Shown here piece by piece: positions 1-11,689 of a stretch of 64,000 bases of DNA. Origin of the DNA: Adiantum capillus-veneris. Taxonomy: Eukaryota > Streptophyta > Polypodiopsida > Polypodiales > Pteridaceae. The stretch spans positions 62,019,248 to 62,083,247 of the forward strand of contig CM043944.1 in assembly GCA_014529385.2 (NCBI GenBank). Reading direction: 5' to 3'. Position 1 is the stretch's first letter. Each line of letters starts with the position of its first letter. The translations under genes and the position numbers were made by a program. The notes under the pieces were generated by a model. The model saw only the letters and a program-made list of their open reading frames with translations, was not told where the DNA came from and made no database searches.

Positions 1-122
1 TACCGATGGCCAAGGTTTGCCCTCGTCCCTGGTATTCCGTCTACTGACAACAAGGCACAAGTAGTCCTAGACCAATCCTTCGAGTGATGCTTGCGCCCGA
101 GTGCCCATATTAGCACTTTGCT

Positions 123-2454
123 TTACTGTATAATTTCTGCGAAGCTTGCCACCTCAAATCTTCCTTCAAAAACACGGCGGTTCCTTGTTTGCCATACGTT
201 ATGGAAAAAGAAGTATCTGACAATCTGAGTGCTGACGAGGAGTGCAGGACTACCTAAGTTTTTACCTCCAAAGCATAGGTCGGTCTTGAAAAAACTAATT
301 TTCCATGTTCTCTGGACCCACTTGGATAATTTCCCTGCGAGGCCTTTTATAGCTAGGCAGTCCATGAAAAGGTGGGCCAGATCTTCACTAGTCAACCTGC
401 ACCCCGAGCATCGATCTGACCCAATCCCTCTCTCCTGAATCTTCACCCTGTCGGTAGAGCACCCCAAATAACCTTCCATAAGAAAACCTTCATGTACTGT
501 GGAACCTTTGGATTCCATATGTTCTCCATTACATGCTCCCACCTTTCCTCCGGCCATTGCTTTTTCCATAGCTTATTAAGGGGGCTAGACCAATTCTTCT
601 TTTGCATCATTGTCTGATAAATGATTTTAGTATGGGGTTTCCACAAGAGACTGCTTCCGGGCCATTTCCAGGCTTTCCAGTCCAACTCCGAGTCACAGAT
701 TGGCATCACTAGATTGTCAAGTTCTTTCATCACTTTGTGGAAAAGCAAGATCTCCAAGCTATTGAGTTGGTACTGGGCAATCATAAGGTCAATGGTTTTC
801 CAACTCTTGTTGACACTATCCCAGAAGTGTTCAAGTCGGATCAGACCCTTATTATTCAGCTTCCTTGCTGTTTCAATCCAATATGGAGTTTGTGGTGGAT
901 CTACAACTTTGAAGAGCCAGGGGGACCAATGTAGGATGGAGTTCTTGAAGTATCTGGCTTCTTTCCCCCACTTTAAGACTCCTGCTACTCTATTGCATTT
1001 TCTTACCAATTCTCCTGAGCTGCCCCCCAGTCTTAAGGTAGATCACGCCGGGCAAGCAGCTTTTCATGAACCTCCACCCCTCTCCACTTTCCTCCCTTCG
1101 AGCCAAGTTTAGCTGCTTCTATCATATCTTTCATCATAACTGCCCAAACTTGATCCTGTCTAGCCAAGAAAACAACAAATTTGGCGCGACAAGCTTCTGC
1201 ATGGGTCACAGGGTTAAGAATCTCGAGACCTCCTTGATTCCCCGATCGAGCAACCAATTCCCAACTGGCCCATTGCCATGGCCTGGAAGATTTTGTGTTA
1301 TTTTTCCATAAAAATGTTTTTATTGGTTTTAAGAACTCTTTGCAGTGACACTTTGCCATCTTGAGAAGCGAGCTAGTGAAGGCAATATAAGGAATCATGA
1401 AGGCATTCATCACTTTTATCCGACTTGGGAATGGGAGAAGAGCATACTCCCAGCTACTCATTTTTGTTTTGATTTTTTCAAGCACCTACTTGAATCTTTG
1501 CTTGTGAGTTACATCCACCCCCAAGGGGGCTCCCAGATGTCTAAAGATCTTTCCTTTTGTGACAATCTCCCCTGACCATACAGAAGGATCAAATGAGTCA
1601 TTTTCTGATAGGGAAATCATCCTTGACTTCTCTATATTACACTGGGACCCCGAAGCTACCGAGAACATTTGTACAATCTCCAGAGCTTTCCTGATGACTT
1701 GGGGGCACGCCTTCAAGAAGAGGAGAGAATTATCTGCAAAAAAAATTTCCAGGAGTTGTCTATTTCTTGGTAAAACAAGGCCTTGCACCTCCCCGCGTTC
1801 AGCACTAGCTTTGAGCATCGTGATTAGAGGATGTGATCCTATGGCGAAAAGTAGGGGGGGCAAGAGGGCATCCCTGTTTAATAGACCTTTTAACCTCAAA
1901 AGAGCCCACAATTCTACCGTGAAATAGGAGCTCTGATTGGCTTCCAGCCCCCATCACACGAACCATCCGATAGAGGCGCGGCCCAAAGCCTAGAGCTTCC
2001 ATGATGGCTTCTATATATGTCCATGTTATTCTATCTCATAGGCCTTGTCCAGGTCCAACTGCAGCAAAATGCACTCCTGCTTTGTGACAGTTGCGTATTC
2101 TATGCCCACCATTGCTGCCAAGATGTTATCGTATATGGACCTTCCTTTAATGAAACCATGTTGATGGGGGGAGATCATCTTGGTTAGTAAGGGGGTTAGT
2201 CTGAGGGTCACTGCTTTAGCTATAATTTTGTAGGCCACCGAAATCATCATTATAGGGCGCCAATGTTGTAGTTTAGAGCAACAGATCTGTTTTGGGATGG
2301 GCTTGATAAGCCCTCTCTTCACACTTGTCTCCAACGACCCTTCGACCATGGCTTTATTGGCCAAACTTGTGATTGGGGCCTTGAGGTCTTCCCAGAATTC
2401 TACATAGAATTCCACCGTCATCCCATCCCAACTAGGGGACTTTTTCCTTGCCAA
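123..2454 (-). pseudogene. LINE-A ORF2 C-terminal part: reverse transcriptase and zf-RVT, fragmented
   Basis: Successive minus-strand frames (2026-2454, 1486-2002, 1033-1485, 443-1009, 123-569) together cover the RT and C-terminal domain. Visible RT blocks are PIPKQICC, HQHGFIKGRSIYDN and the catalytic-Asp block LQLDLDKAYE. The second catalytic motif, normally FADD in sibling copies, reads FADN, so one catalytic aspartate is lost. The C-terminus carries WKVIWGALPTG and, in the next frame, CSGC followed by HLFMDC, as in zf-RVT. At least four frame breaks are needed to join the parts, so it is a dead copy. Confidence 0.88.
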
Positions 2455-3880
2455 GGGCTTGCAATGCTAGTGAACATTCGTCTTCGGAAAATGCTCGTTC
2501 CAGGTTATTAGCTTCTGAGTGGGGAATTTCCTTTTTAACACTCTGTAGTAAGGTCCCTCTGGTTTCCTCCACTTCTTGGGACTGGGTCTCCAGCCGTCCA
2601 ATGATTTGACTGAGATAGCTTAGCATCATACCAGCCATTTCTTCCTGGTTATGAACTATTGTCCCTTTCTCATCATCGAGCGAGCGGACGTGGCCCCGGC
2701 TCTTCTTGATTTTTAGAGCCCTAAAAAATTGAGCTTGATTGGAGGCTTCCGGTTGCAAATAAATCTCCCTAGAGAGAAGTCTAGCCTTTTTTATATCTTC
2801 TACTTGCTCATTAGCGAGGTTTGATTTGGCTTCAAGCCATCGTTTGTGTTCACCCTCAGTAGCATGCCCATTGGCTTTTATAGCGGTAAGCAATTGTACC
2901 TCCGCTGAAAGATGCAACAGGTGATCCTCCCTAGCTTTCTTGATTCGGGGGCCCGAGGTTTTGATTGCTTTTTGGATGCTCTGATCAAAGAGATCCCACG
3001 CATTGTGCTTGTTGAGGTCGACATCTTTTTTTAGCTTACCCAGTGCTTTCTTGGCTAGATTCCTGAAAAGAGGGTCTTTGAATAGGTGTGCCCCTGTTAC
3101 CAACAGTTTTTTTTTACCTCTTGGGGTCTGCTCCTCCTCTTTATTCTTCTTAAATTGAATGTGCAGAGGAATGTGATCCGAGAGGATTGTTGTTGGGACT
3201 ACCTTCATTTCCATCAGCGTCGGTATCCAGTCAGCTTGGTGCGAGCAATAGCATATGTCCAGTCTAGAGGCAGTGTGGGCGTATTGAAGGCTTGTGTAGG
3301 TGAACCCAAGTGTGTTGTTCCATGGGCCAACATCCCATAAGTCGATCATTGCCCACTTTTCACACAAACATTGCCATTTACACCTTTTTGAGCCAGCCAG
3401 CACGTTGGAGGATCCTGTTCTATCCCTGCTCTTTTCTACCATGTTAAAGTCATCAACCAACAACCAATCCCCTTCAATAGGGATATCTCTGAGATGCATC
3501 CATAGTTTGGCTCTATCTTTTGCATTGCAAGGGCCGTACACATTCACAATGGTGAGGGGATGCCCTTCCCATCTAATTCTAATCCCCAGGATCCTGCAGG
3601 ATGGGTGGTTAAGAACCAACTTCGGCTCCAATTCTCTGTCCACAATGCTGAGGATGCCACTGAAGGCGTTATTTCCTTCTCCATAGAATACCAGTTTCTT
3701 TCCTAGCATCTGCTTTCTCTTGCTATGGGCGTCTAGATGGTGTTCCTGAATGGCCCAAAAGTTGACTGTCTTCTCCTTTTTTATTTCCTCCCAGAAAAGG
3801 TTACTCTTCTTCCGGGTTTTCAACCCCTTTACGTTCCAAGATTGGATAGTGAGAGACTCCATCATTAATACGGGGTTCAT
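2432..3880 (-). pseudogene. LINE-A ORF2 N-terminal part: endonuclease domain and linker (482 codons open)
   Basis: This is the longest open frame of the LINEs here. The first 250 or so residues are an exonuclease-endonuclease-phosphatase fold: WNVKG near residue 15 (metal-binding Asn), QEHHLD near 45 (catalytic Glu), NVYGPC near 110, a DDFNMV block near 142 and SDHIPL near 235 (catalytic Asp-His). Such endonucleases nick the target DNA to prime reverse transcription. The remaining 230 residues are a charged helical linker leading to RT. The open frame stops at about 2432, where it overlaps the next RT frame out of phase, so the original ORF2 is broken by a frameshift. Endonuclease residues look intact. 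Confidence 0.88.
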
Positions 3881-3913
3881 TGGGATAGAGGAACGAATTC
3901 TTTAGCATCCGAA

Positions 3914-3916
3914 TCA

Positions 3917-3956
<40 letters not shown>

Positions 3957-4793
3957 TTCTCCTTGGTCTCAGGAGAATCCGGGGGTTCCAAGTCAGAGGA
4001 TTTCTTTTCTTGCAGTGTTGCAAATGGATTGTGCAGAGGGATAATGAACCCCCCTCCTTTCGAAGGGGTAGAGGATGAATTAGATCCTTTCACCTCCAGT
4101 GTTCTGACGACTTGTAGCACCTTGGAGTCTCTTGCCATAGCCTTCACTCTTTTGGCTCTTTTCAGACTAGGGACTTGGACAGCCGTCGTCGTTGTTACTG
4201 TCATAAATTTGGGGGTAGCAGCGGGAGTAATGATCTTATTAATATTGCCTGTACCTTCAGAAGCTCGTTGTATGGGAATCGATTCTTCCACCATCTTTTC
4301 CTGCATCTTCGTATCCGTTTTCTCACACACCATCCCTCCTTCATCCTTCCCTGTATTTGTCCCTTCATTATTGTCTCCCTGCATCTCCAACCCTCCCATC
4401 GGGGATTCCGTTTTATTGGGCCCTATACTGCCAGAGTTGTAGTACCATCAGAATTCATTGGGCAATCCTTGGCGAAGTGACCAAAGTTGTTGCATTTAAA
4501 ACATGCCCCAAAGTAAGTTCCAAAGTTTAGCGGAATGGTAACAAGCCCAGCTCCGACGTTGATAACCATGCTTTTAGGTGGCGTTTTAGACAAATCCCAT
4601 CCTATACAAACCCTGTTTGAAGTTCTGCCAAACCCTCTCTTACTAGGTATAAATAAGGGAGTGCCCAGTTGGCTAGAAAGCATCATGAGATTATCCCACA
4701 ACCAGCTAGGCAGTCCCACAAACTCTACCGAGACCGGATGAACTGGTTGCAAAGATTCAGCTGAGTCGAACATTGGCTTCTCTTAACTGATAG
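3914..4793 (-). pseudogene. LINE-A ORF1 (gag-like, zinc-knuckle RNA-binding protein), broken
   Basis: The frame at 4423-4773 holds a classic CX2CX4HX4C knuckle (CFKCNNFGHFAKDC), preceded by the sequence context seen before the knuckle in DUF4283-type plant LINE ORF1 proteins. A second frame at 3914-4399 continues as a low-complexity Ser/Thr/Lys-rich C-terminal tail and ends in a polyglycine run encoded by the G39 tract. A frameshift or stop separates the two frames near 4400-4420. The N-terminal part is missing or unrecognisable. In this family ORF1 coats the element RNA as a ribonucleoprotein. The knuckle assignment is firm; the exact limits are not. Confidence 0.8.
3918..3956. repeat. Poly(C)39 homopolymer at the ORF1/ORF2 junction of LINE-A
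   Basis: Thirty-nine consecutive C on the plus strand (G on the LINE sense strand), between the end of ORF1 and the ORF2 start. The length is likely to be polymorphic and difficult to sequence. Confidence 0.97.
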
Positions 4794-5072
4794 TAAGTAA
4801 AGAGTAAAAGGAATCACTTTTGCTTCTCTCAAGCCGAAGGCATCTCCCCACATTCCCATCAAAACTAATGAATACAAAATTGAAGGGAGATATGCATATT
4901 GAACGGAGTAAGTATGCAATTGAACGGAGTAAGTATGCATACTGCCATACTAGTGCTTCCTTTTCCAACACAAAAGTAGTAAAACATATGGAAAAGCATT
5001 CCGGCAGTTAGGGGTAGCACAACCACGGGACTAAGTGACACAAACATTGAAGGGGTGGGATCTACGGTAGGA
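4794..5072. other. Unassigned spacer with a 21-bp tandem duplication
   Basis: No gene recognised. Positions 4899-4939 hold two direct copies of TTGAACGGAGTAAGTATGCA with a 21-bp period. Part of 4780-4870 may be diverged LINE-A ORF1. Confidence 0.5.
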
Positions 5073-5386
5073 TGAAAAAGTGTCGTAGATTGTGGCAAAG
5101 TAATCTTGGGTACTCGAGATTACAAAAAGTAATCTTGGATACTGGGTACCCGAGATTACTTTGCACCCACGTCTCGAACCTGTTTCACCTTTGAGACTCC
5201 CATGCCTTATCCACGAGCATCCGCGCGTTTTTGTTGATGGTATGAGACCAAGATTACTCTTATACCAAATCTGAGTCGACGTCGCAAAAATTAATCTCGG
5301 ATACAAAAAGAAATCTCGAGTATTGGAGATTGCTTTTGATACCCGAGATTACTTTCTACGATACCGACAAGATCTATGACACTCGA
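5073..5386. repeat. Foldback / inverted-repeat element built from GTAATCTCGGGTA motifs
   Basis: The motif AAAGTAATCTTGGGTA at 5096 pairs with TACCCGAGATTACTTT at both 5148-5163 and about 5340-5355. Similar motifs recur several times in both orientations. The pairing extends outwards into GTGTCGTAGAT on the left and its approximate complement near 5370-5385. No protein is encoded. It may be a MITE-like foldback element; no target-site duplication was identified. Confidence 0.65.
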
Positions 5387-5567
5387 TGCTCTGAACGTAG
5401 ATCCCATGCCCCCATGCCCATGTCATATAGTCTTGAGGGCATCACAACACCAAGACCAACGTGCAGTGCTTGCATCAATGCCTATGCGTTTGTTAAGAAA
5501 GCTCGAAAGGATCCAACTTAGTCCTGACCATCACCCATCAAAAGCTCCTTATATCAAGCTCATGCAA

Positions 5568-5621
5568 AAGTAATTTTCTTTTCTAAACTCACAATTGTGA
5601 GCGATTGTATTAAGTAATTTT
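5568..5621 (-). mobile_element. Minimal (34 bp) LINE 3'-tail insertion with 10-bp target-site duplication
   Basis: The direct repeats AAGTAATTTT at 5568-5577 and 5612-5621 flank only 34 bp. That insert contains a short T-rich tract (the poly(A) on the minus strand) and the conserved LINE 3' palindrome ACTCACAATTGTGAG at 5587-5601. This is the smallest copy of the family here. The target-site duplication is A/T-rich and runs into the tail, so one or two of its bases are ambiguous. Confidence 0.75.
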
Positions 5622-6041
5622 TTGGATTTTCTAATTCTCGAATATACATGTTATGTTTACTTTGTGGATCTATCTCAAAAAACCCCACCCTTTCTCAATT
5701 CTCAATTTCTCATGTATACATAAAAGAGTACATTTGGAAGTATTACTAACCTTCTGCAAAAAACTCAGGTGACATACATTCTGAAAAGTGATCACCCGGC
5801 CGAAAACTTAATGTCGGTATATATTATTTTGGAAGGGGATCAAGAAGTTAGTTGACATGTTCCTATGGGTATATCTTCACTTTCATTAATTAATTTGAAC
5901 CTAAGATTCCTTCTAGAATCAAGAGCTCAAAAGCAAGCTCACGCCTCGTCAGCAACAGGCCCCCCCTACCATCCTTGGAATAACCTAAAGCACATCCACT
6001 CTCTGAGGCAATGGATGGTCTCTCTCTTAGGCAATGGAGGC

Positions 6042-6043
<2 letters not shown>
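5622..6043. other. Unassigned spacer
   Basis: AT-rich then mixed sequence with no recognised gene or repeat. Confidence 0.5.

Positions 6044-6109
<66 letters not shown>
6044..6109. repeat. (TC)33 microsatellite
   Basis: An uninterrupted TC dinucleotide tract of 66 bp. The Ser-Leu and Arg-Glu open frames across it are artefacts of the repeat. Confidence 0.97.
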
Positions 6110-6111
<2 letters not shown>

Positions 6112-6372
6112 CTAGATCACGGTCGCGGCAGAAGGGTTTGCAGGAGGGACGAGAGGAAGGGGGGATGCAGCTCACGAAGATGGGGATGTCTGCACGCGCG
6201 GGAGAAGAAGGGAGGACGCACGCAGGAATTGGGACAAATGCACATCACTTACTTTGAGAGCAGGAGGAGAAAGAATCTTCGGTTCTAATTAATTAATAGG
6301 TTGTCGAATGGACCCAGTGTGTCTTGTATGTCGAGTAGACTAGCCAACTAGTTTTCCTTTTAAGAATAAAGC

Positions 6373-7450
6373 ATTCTTTTTTTTGGGGGCAAAACTCACG
6401 TATTATATTATCAAAATTAAACAATTACAAATTTATGTCATGCTTGTGGCGGGGCATGACAACTCCAAAGGGTAAAGATTACATCGGCTGATAGGGGAGC
6501 CACCCCATGATCGGGAATGAGCCCACAACTTTACCCATGCAAACCAGTCAATGAAGCGTCCATCCAACCAGCATATCAGATGTACCAGTTCTGTCTCTTC
6601 TCTTCTCCACCATATTGAAGTCTCCCATGAGAAGCCGTTCCCCTTCAACGTGGATGCCTTTCAGTTGCTCCCAAAGCTTCTCTTTCCTTTGTCGAGCAAG
6701 GTCTATATATGTTGATGATGGTAATATGTTGCTCCGCCCACTTAATCTTAACTCCTAGTGCCCTCCCAGAAGGATGATTAAACAACACTTCTGGCTCTAG
6801 ATCTCTCTCCACAACCGATAGGAAGCCATTGTATCCATTAGCACCTTCTCCGTAGAAGACCAACTCGGTCCCCACCATTTATCGTCTTTTGCTAGAAACA
6901 TCCAAGTGATGTTCTTGAATGGCCCAATATTTATACCCTTGTCTTTCATGACTTCCTCCCAAAACAGGGAGCTCATTTTTAGGGAGGAAGGTTTCTTCTG
7001 TGGGACATGAACCGATACCCAAGCGTAGCCTTACCGAGGAGGAAGGTTTTTTCTGTGGGTAGCAGACATGAACCGGTATCGAAGGGTAGCCTTACCATTG
7101 CCAAGATGGGCTTTGATGGGTTTCTCTATATTTCCTAGGGTTGCCATATTGGATTTAGGCTTCTTATCTCCCCATGTCTTCTTAGAAACTTATGTATTGC
7201 ATTGCAGGCATACCTTTTTCACAACCTTTTTCACCAACTGCTGGGTATGGGATCGCTACTGAAGTAGCTGAACACGATCACTACCAAAGAAGCATGCCCC
7301 AAGAAGGTACCAAAGTTCAGTGGGATGACCTTGAGTCCTGCCCCTACGTTTAGGATGAGATTCTTGGGCTAGGGCTTTTTGAGATCCCACCATATACACA
7401 CCTTGTTGGCAACATTGCCCACACCTCTGTTAGATGGCACATACGACCTT
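6373..7450 (-). mobile_element. LINE-H: internally deleted LINE (ORF1 knuckle region + endonuclease + 3' UTR, no RT)
   Basis: Read on the minus strand, 7270-7450 is a decayed ORF1 region matching the sequence before the zinc knuckle of LINE-A. Positions 6600-7010 encode the endonuclease start through the DFNMV region, with ELVFYGEG, FNHPSGRALGVKI and INIYRPC visible. Sequence then jumps directly to a LINE 3' UTR (6373-6560) with a T8 run and a degraded ACTCACG...palindrome. The whole RT and zf-RVT region, about 3 kb in LINE-A, is absent. A duplicated GGAAGGTTTTTTCTGTGGG segment lies at 6985-7060. Either one large internal deletion or template switching would explain it. Confidence 0.75.
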
Positions 7451-8404
7451 CAATCGTTGCTTCAAACACTATTTTTGCATAGCCCTCCAAACCTAATAGA
7501 CTAATGCCGAGTAGTTACTAATTGAGTTGTTGATTACCCAAACGACCTTTGAGAGCCTTCACTATGTGCTCACTCAGCTTCTCTCTCTCATTGAGAGCAA
7601 GGAAGACTCGTGGGGTGGGCAAATAAGACTTACAACGATGACAAGGTGGGCTATGTACACATAGTGAAGGGGACGATCACCCGAGGCTAGGGCAGCTGGC
7701 TTTCGATCTCTATTCAATAGTCCCCCTCCTATCTTGGGCCTCCATTTTTGGACATGAGGAGATGGGTTCTTTGAGGTGGGCAAAATTTGATAATTAATTT
7801 GCATCAGTTGGTGCTTGCTTAGCAGTTCTATTTGGGAGGTGATGTGGACATCGACACGGGAGGTGGTAGGCCTGCGACAATGGTGGCATCCCAACTCTTC
7901 TCAGCTTTGTCCTGGTAAGGCTTTATTAGGTTGTAGGTAGTTTTTCCAAAGTACGTGGAAGGTTGTGGCTCCTTGCAATATGAACCGTTTGGTGCTCCTA
8001 GTAGGGTTAGTACATGAGCTTTTACAATATATATTTTGTAGTCTATTTCTGTAAAACCAAAAACGATGCAATCCACTTAAGATTTCCTTCTTGTTTTAGG
8101 CTTCGCACAGTTCGATGTCTGAGGATAGGGGAGAGACAGGAATAGGTCTTTGCTCTTGGGGAGGGAGCTCTGATGGGCATCTCTTTCTACTCAAGCTGGA
8201 CGGCATCAGCTCTACATTTTTGGAGCACAAGTGTCGTGGGGCCTCATGTAGACCTGCAAGGAACTGTTCTGGACCACTCGCAGTGTGGCAATATTTTGGC
8301 TTCGTGTGAAGTTTGAGCCGGATGAATGATGTTTGTTTGATGTTGTCGTGTTGATGCTCATGACAACATTTTTGTATGGGCCTGATCTTTGTTTATCTAT
8401 CTAT
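7451..8404. other. Unassigned region between two LINEs
   Basis: Minus-strand frames at 7574-7894 and 7828-8076 and a plus frame at 8115-8309 are open but match nothing I recognise, and their overlap in different frames argues against a gene. This could be decayed LINE ORF1 5' sequence or unrelated repeat. Confidence 0.4.
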
Positions 8405-10386
8405 TCTTTTTTTTCTTTTTTTTGCAAAACTCACAATTGTGAGTGGATAGTATTAAGAACATCAGCAATATACAACAATCTCGAGCTAAGACCGAGCCTC
8501 GAGGGTCCCAGGATTGCACATTATCTGCTTGGCAGAAAAGCCACTACCACTCTTAGGCTTTCCCTATTACAAGATGTTATGTATTGTTCTAGACCAATCC
8601 TAGTAAGGCTTGTTTGCCTCCGATTATGTGAATCGTCACTTTGCTCTCTTGTATGATTTCACAAAAGCTTGCCACAGCCATATCCCCCTCAAACACGCGG
8701 CGGTTCCTTCCGTGCCAAATATGGTGCAAGTAGTACCTGATTATTTGACTGCAGACCTGAAGAGCAGGACTTCCCAACCTATTACTACCAAAAAACAGAT
8801 CATTCTTGAAGAACTTAATTTTCCATGTCCTTTGAATCCACTTGCATAATTTCCCAGCCATTCCCCTCATTGCCTCGCATCCCATGAAAAGGTGGGCTAG
8901 GTCTTCACTAGCCATTCTGCACCCTGAGCAACGATCAGACCCGATGCCTCTTTCTTGTACCTTTACTCCCGTCAGCAGAGCACCCCACATCACTTTCCAC
9001 AAAAATATCTTCATATACTGAGGCCACCTTGGCTTCCAGATGTTCTCCATGACTTCCTCCCACTGCTTTTCCGTCCATTGCCTCTTCCATAATTTGTTGA
9101 GGGGGCTACACCAATTAGCCTCATGCATTAATGCATGGTAAATGCCTTTAGAGTGTGGTTTCCAAAAGAGGCTACTCCCGGGCCATCTCCAAGCGTCCCA
9201 TTCAAAGTTGTATTCACAAATTGGCATCACCCCCTTATCAAGCTCTTTCATCACCCTGTGGACTAGTAAGATCTCAAATCCATTCAGTTGAAATTGGATG
9301 GCTACAGAGTTAGCAGTTTTCCAGCACTTCATATTGCCATCCCCGAATTGCTCTAGTCGAGTGAGCCCCTTATTATTCACATTCGTGGCCATTCTATCCA
9401 ATAGGGGCTTTGCAGCGGCCCCAATATGTTAGAGAGCCAAGGGGACCAGTGCAAAATGGATTTTTTAAAGTATCTGGTTACTTCCCCCCATTCCAAAAAC
9501 CGTCGCTGCACTTTTGCACTTCCTCATCAGCTCCCCTGAGAATCCACCAGATCTAAGATAAGACCACTTCGGGGCGAGAAGTTTGTCATGCATCACAACC
9601 CCCTTCCACTTTCCCCCTTTCGAACCCAGTTTTCCTGCATCAAGCATTTCCTTGGTCATGATAGCCCAAGCTTGGTCCTGTTTAGCCAATGAGACCATAA
9701 ATTTGGCACAAAGGGCCTCAGCATGGGATACAGGGTTAATAATGCCGAGCCCTCCTTGGTCTACCGGGCGAGCAACTACCTCCCATCTAGCCCACTGCCA
9801 TGGTCGGGATGTTTTCGTGTTGTTCTTCCAAAGAAACCTTTTCACTGGTTTTAAGAATTCCTTCCAGTTACATTTAGCCATCTTGAGCACGAGGCTAAGG
9901 AAAGCAATATACGGGATCATAAAAGCATTAATCACTCTAATCTGGCTTTGGAAGGGGAGGAGAACAAACTCCCATCTTCTCATTTTTTGAGCTTATTTTT
10001 TCAAGGACCCATTGAAATCTTTGACTATGGGTTACGTCCACCCCTACGGGGGCTCCCAAGTGTCTAAATATACTCCCTTTTGAGATGATCTCTCCTATTC
10101 AGACTGCAGGGTCAAAAGAGTCATTCTCCGACAGGGAGATTAGTCTTGACTTATCTATATTGCACTTGGATCCCGAGGCCACTGCAAAAGTTTGCACAAT
10201 CTCCAACGCTCTCCTGACAACTTCAGGGCACGCCTTCAAGAATAGGAGTGAATCATCTGCGAACATTTTTGCCAGTAGCTAGTCGTTGCTCGATAATGCT
10301 AGACCTTGGATCTCTCCCCGCACAACACTGGCTTCGAGCATTGTAATGAGAGGATGCAACCCCCAATGGCGAAAAGCAAGGGGGCC

Positions 10387-10463
10387 AGGGGACATCCTTG
10401 CTTAATAGACCTTTTAACGCCAATAGACCTTTTAATAGACCTTAATAGACATCCTTGCTTAAT
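10387..10463. repeat. Locally templated duplication in the LINE-B RT
   Basis: Within about 75 bp the motif AATAGACCTTTTAA is repeated in part, and ACATCCTTGCTTAATAG occurs twice (near 10394 and 10448). Sibling LINEs have the segment once. This resembles microhomology-templated break repair or replication slippage. Confidence 0.75.
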
Positions 10464-11662
10464 AGCTCTGATTGGCTGTTAACGCCAAGTGTGTGTATGA
10501 GGTGACAGAGGCGAGGCCTAAAGCCCAAAGCTCCCATGACTTCTTTTATATAAGACCATTCTATCCTATAATAGGCTATGTCAAGGTTAGAGCTGCAGTA
10601 AGACGCACTCTTGCTTGGAGAAAGATGCATACTCTATTCCTACCATTGCTGCCAAGATGTTGTTATATATAGATCTCCCTTTAATGAACCCGTGTTGATG
10701 GGGGGAGAGGTCTGACTCAAGAGGGGGGCAAGTCTGAGAGCTATTGCCTTGGCAATGATTTTGTATGCTACTGACATCATCGTAATGGAACGCCAATGCT
10801 TAAGTTGAGAGTAGCAGATCTGTTTGGGAATGGGCTTGATAAGCCCTCTCTTAACACTTGCATCCAACAACTCTTCAGAAACGACTTGATTGCCCATCCG
10901 TGTGACTGGACCCTTGAGATCATCCCAAAATTCCCTCAAGAATTCAGCTGGCAATCCATCCCATCCGGGGGCCTTTTCATTGCAAAGAGCTTTTAGTGCC
11001 TCTGAGCATTCCTCCTCAGAGAAGGGCTTTTCCATGCGGTTGGCTTCCTCCCTGGGGAACCTTCTTCTCAACACTCCCAAGTAAAGACGCTCGGGCTTCT
11101 TCCACTACCTGAGATTGGGTCTCTGGCTGGCCAATAATCTGGCTGAAGTACTTGATCATAAGTGTAGCCATCTCATCTTGGTTTTGAATTGTATTCCCTT
11201 TCTCATCATCGAGTACTTGCACACGGCCTCGACTTTTCCTCACTTTCAGATCTCTAAAAAAATGTGCTAGGTTAGAAGGCTATGGTTGAAGGAAAGTTTC
11301 CCTAGATAGCAATCTCGCCTTCTTGATTTCCTCCAGTTGTTCGTTGGCCAGGTAAGATTTAGCTTCAAGCCATCGCTTGTGCTCATCCTCGGTAGCCATC
11401 CGACAGCCTTCCTAGAGGCTAACTGTGCTACCTCCTCTGTGAGATGTTTGATATGTGCCTCATTGGCTTTTTTAACCCACAGGCGCGAAGTTTTGATAGC
11501 TTTTTGTACACTCCGAAAAAATATCTTCCAAGCACTAGGTTTATTCATCCCCACATCTTTCTTGAGCTTCCCCAATGCTTTCTTGGTGATGCTTCTGTAG
11601 AGAGGGTCTTTGAACAGGTGTGTCCCTGTAACAAGAAGCTTTTTCTCCCCTCTCGGGGATTG

Positions 11663-11689
11663 CCCCCCCCCCCCCCCCTCCCCCCCCCC
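11663..11689. repeat. Poly(C) tract within LINE-B
   Basis: C16, T, C10 on the plus strand, inside the ORF2 linker at the position where LINE-A encodes a Glu-rich segment (KEEEQTPRG). Confidence 0.95.

Larger units (their letters stand above)
1..4793 (-). mobile_element. LINE-A: L1-like non-LTR retrotransposon, nearly complete but decayed
   Basis: On the minus strand, in order, this element has an ORF1 with a CCHC zinc knuckle, an apurinic-type endonuclease, a reverse transcriptase and a C-terminal zf-RVT domain, which is the architecture of plant L1 LINEs. The 5' edge near 4793 is an estimate, where recognisable ORF1 sequence fades. The 3' UTR runs off the left edge of the window. Bases 1-230 match 61430-61640 (LINE-G) closely, so the missing tail can be predicted from that copy. 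The ORF2 reading frame is broken at several points in the RT half, so the element is not autonomous as it stands. Confidence 0.9.

Noticed and set aside
229-1112. Plus-strand frames opposite LINE-A (for example 621-1112)
   Set aside because: Shadows of the minus-strand ORF2; no independent family resemblance.
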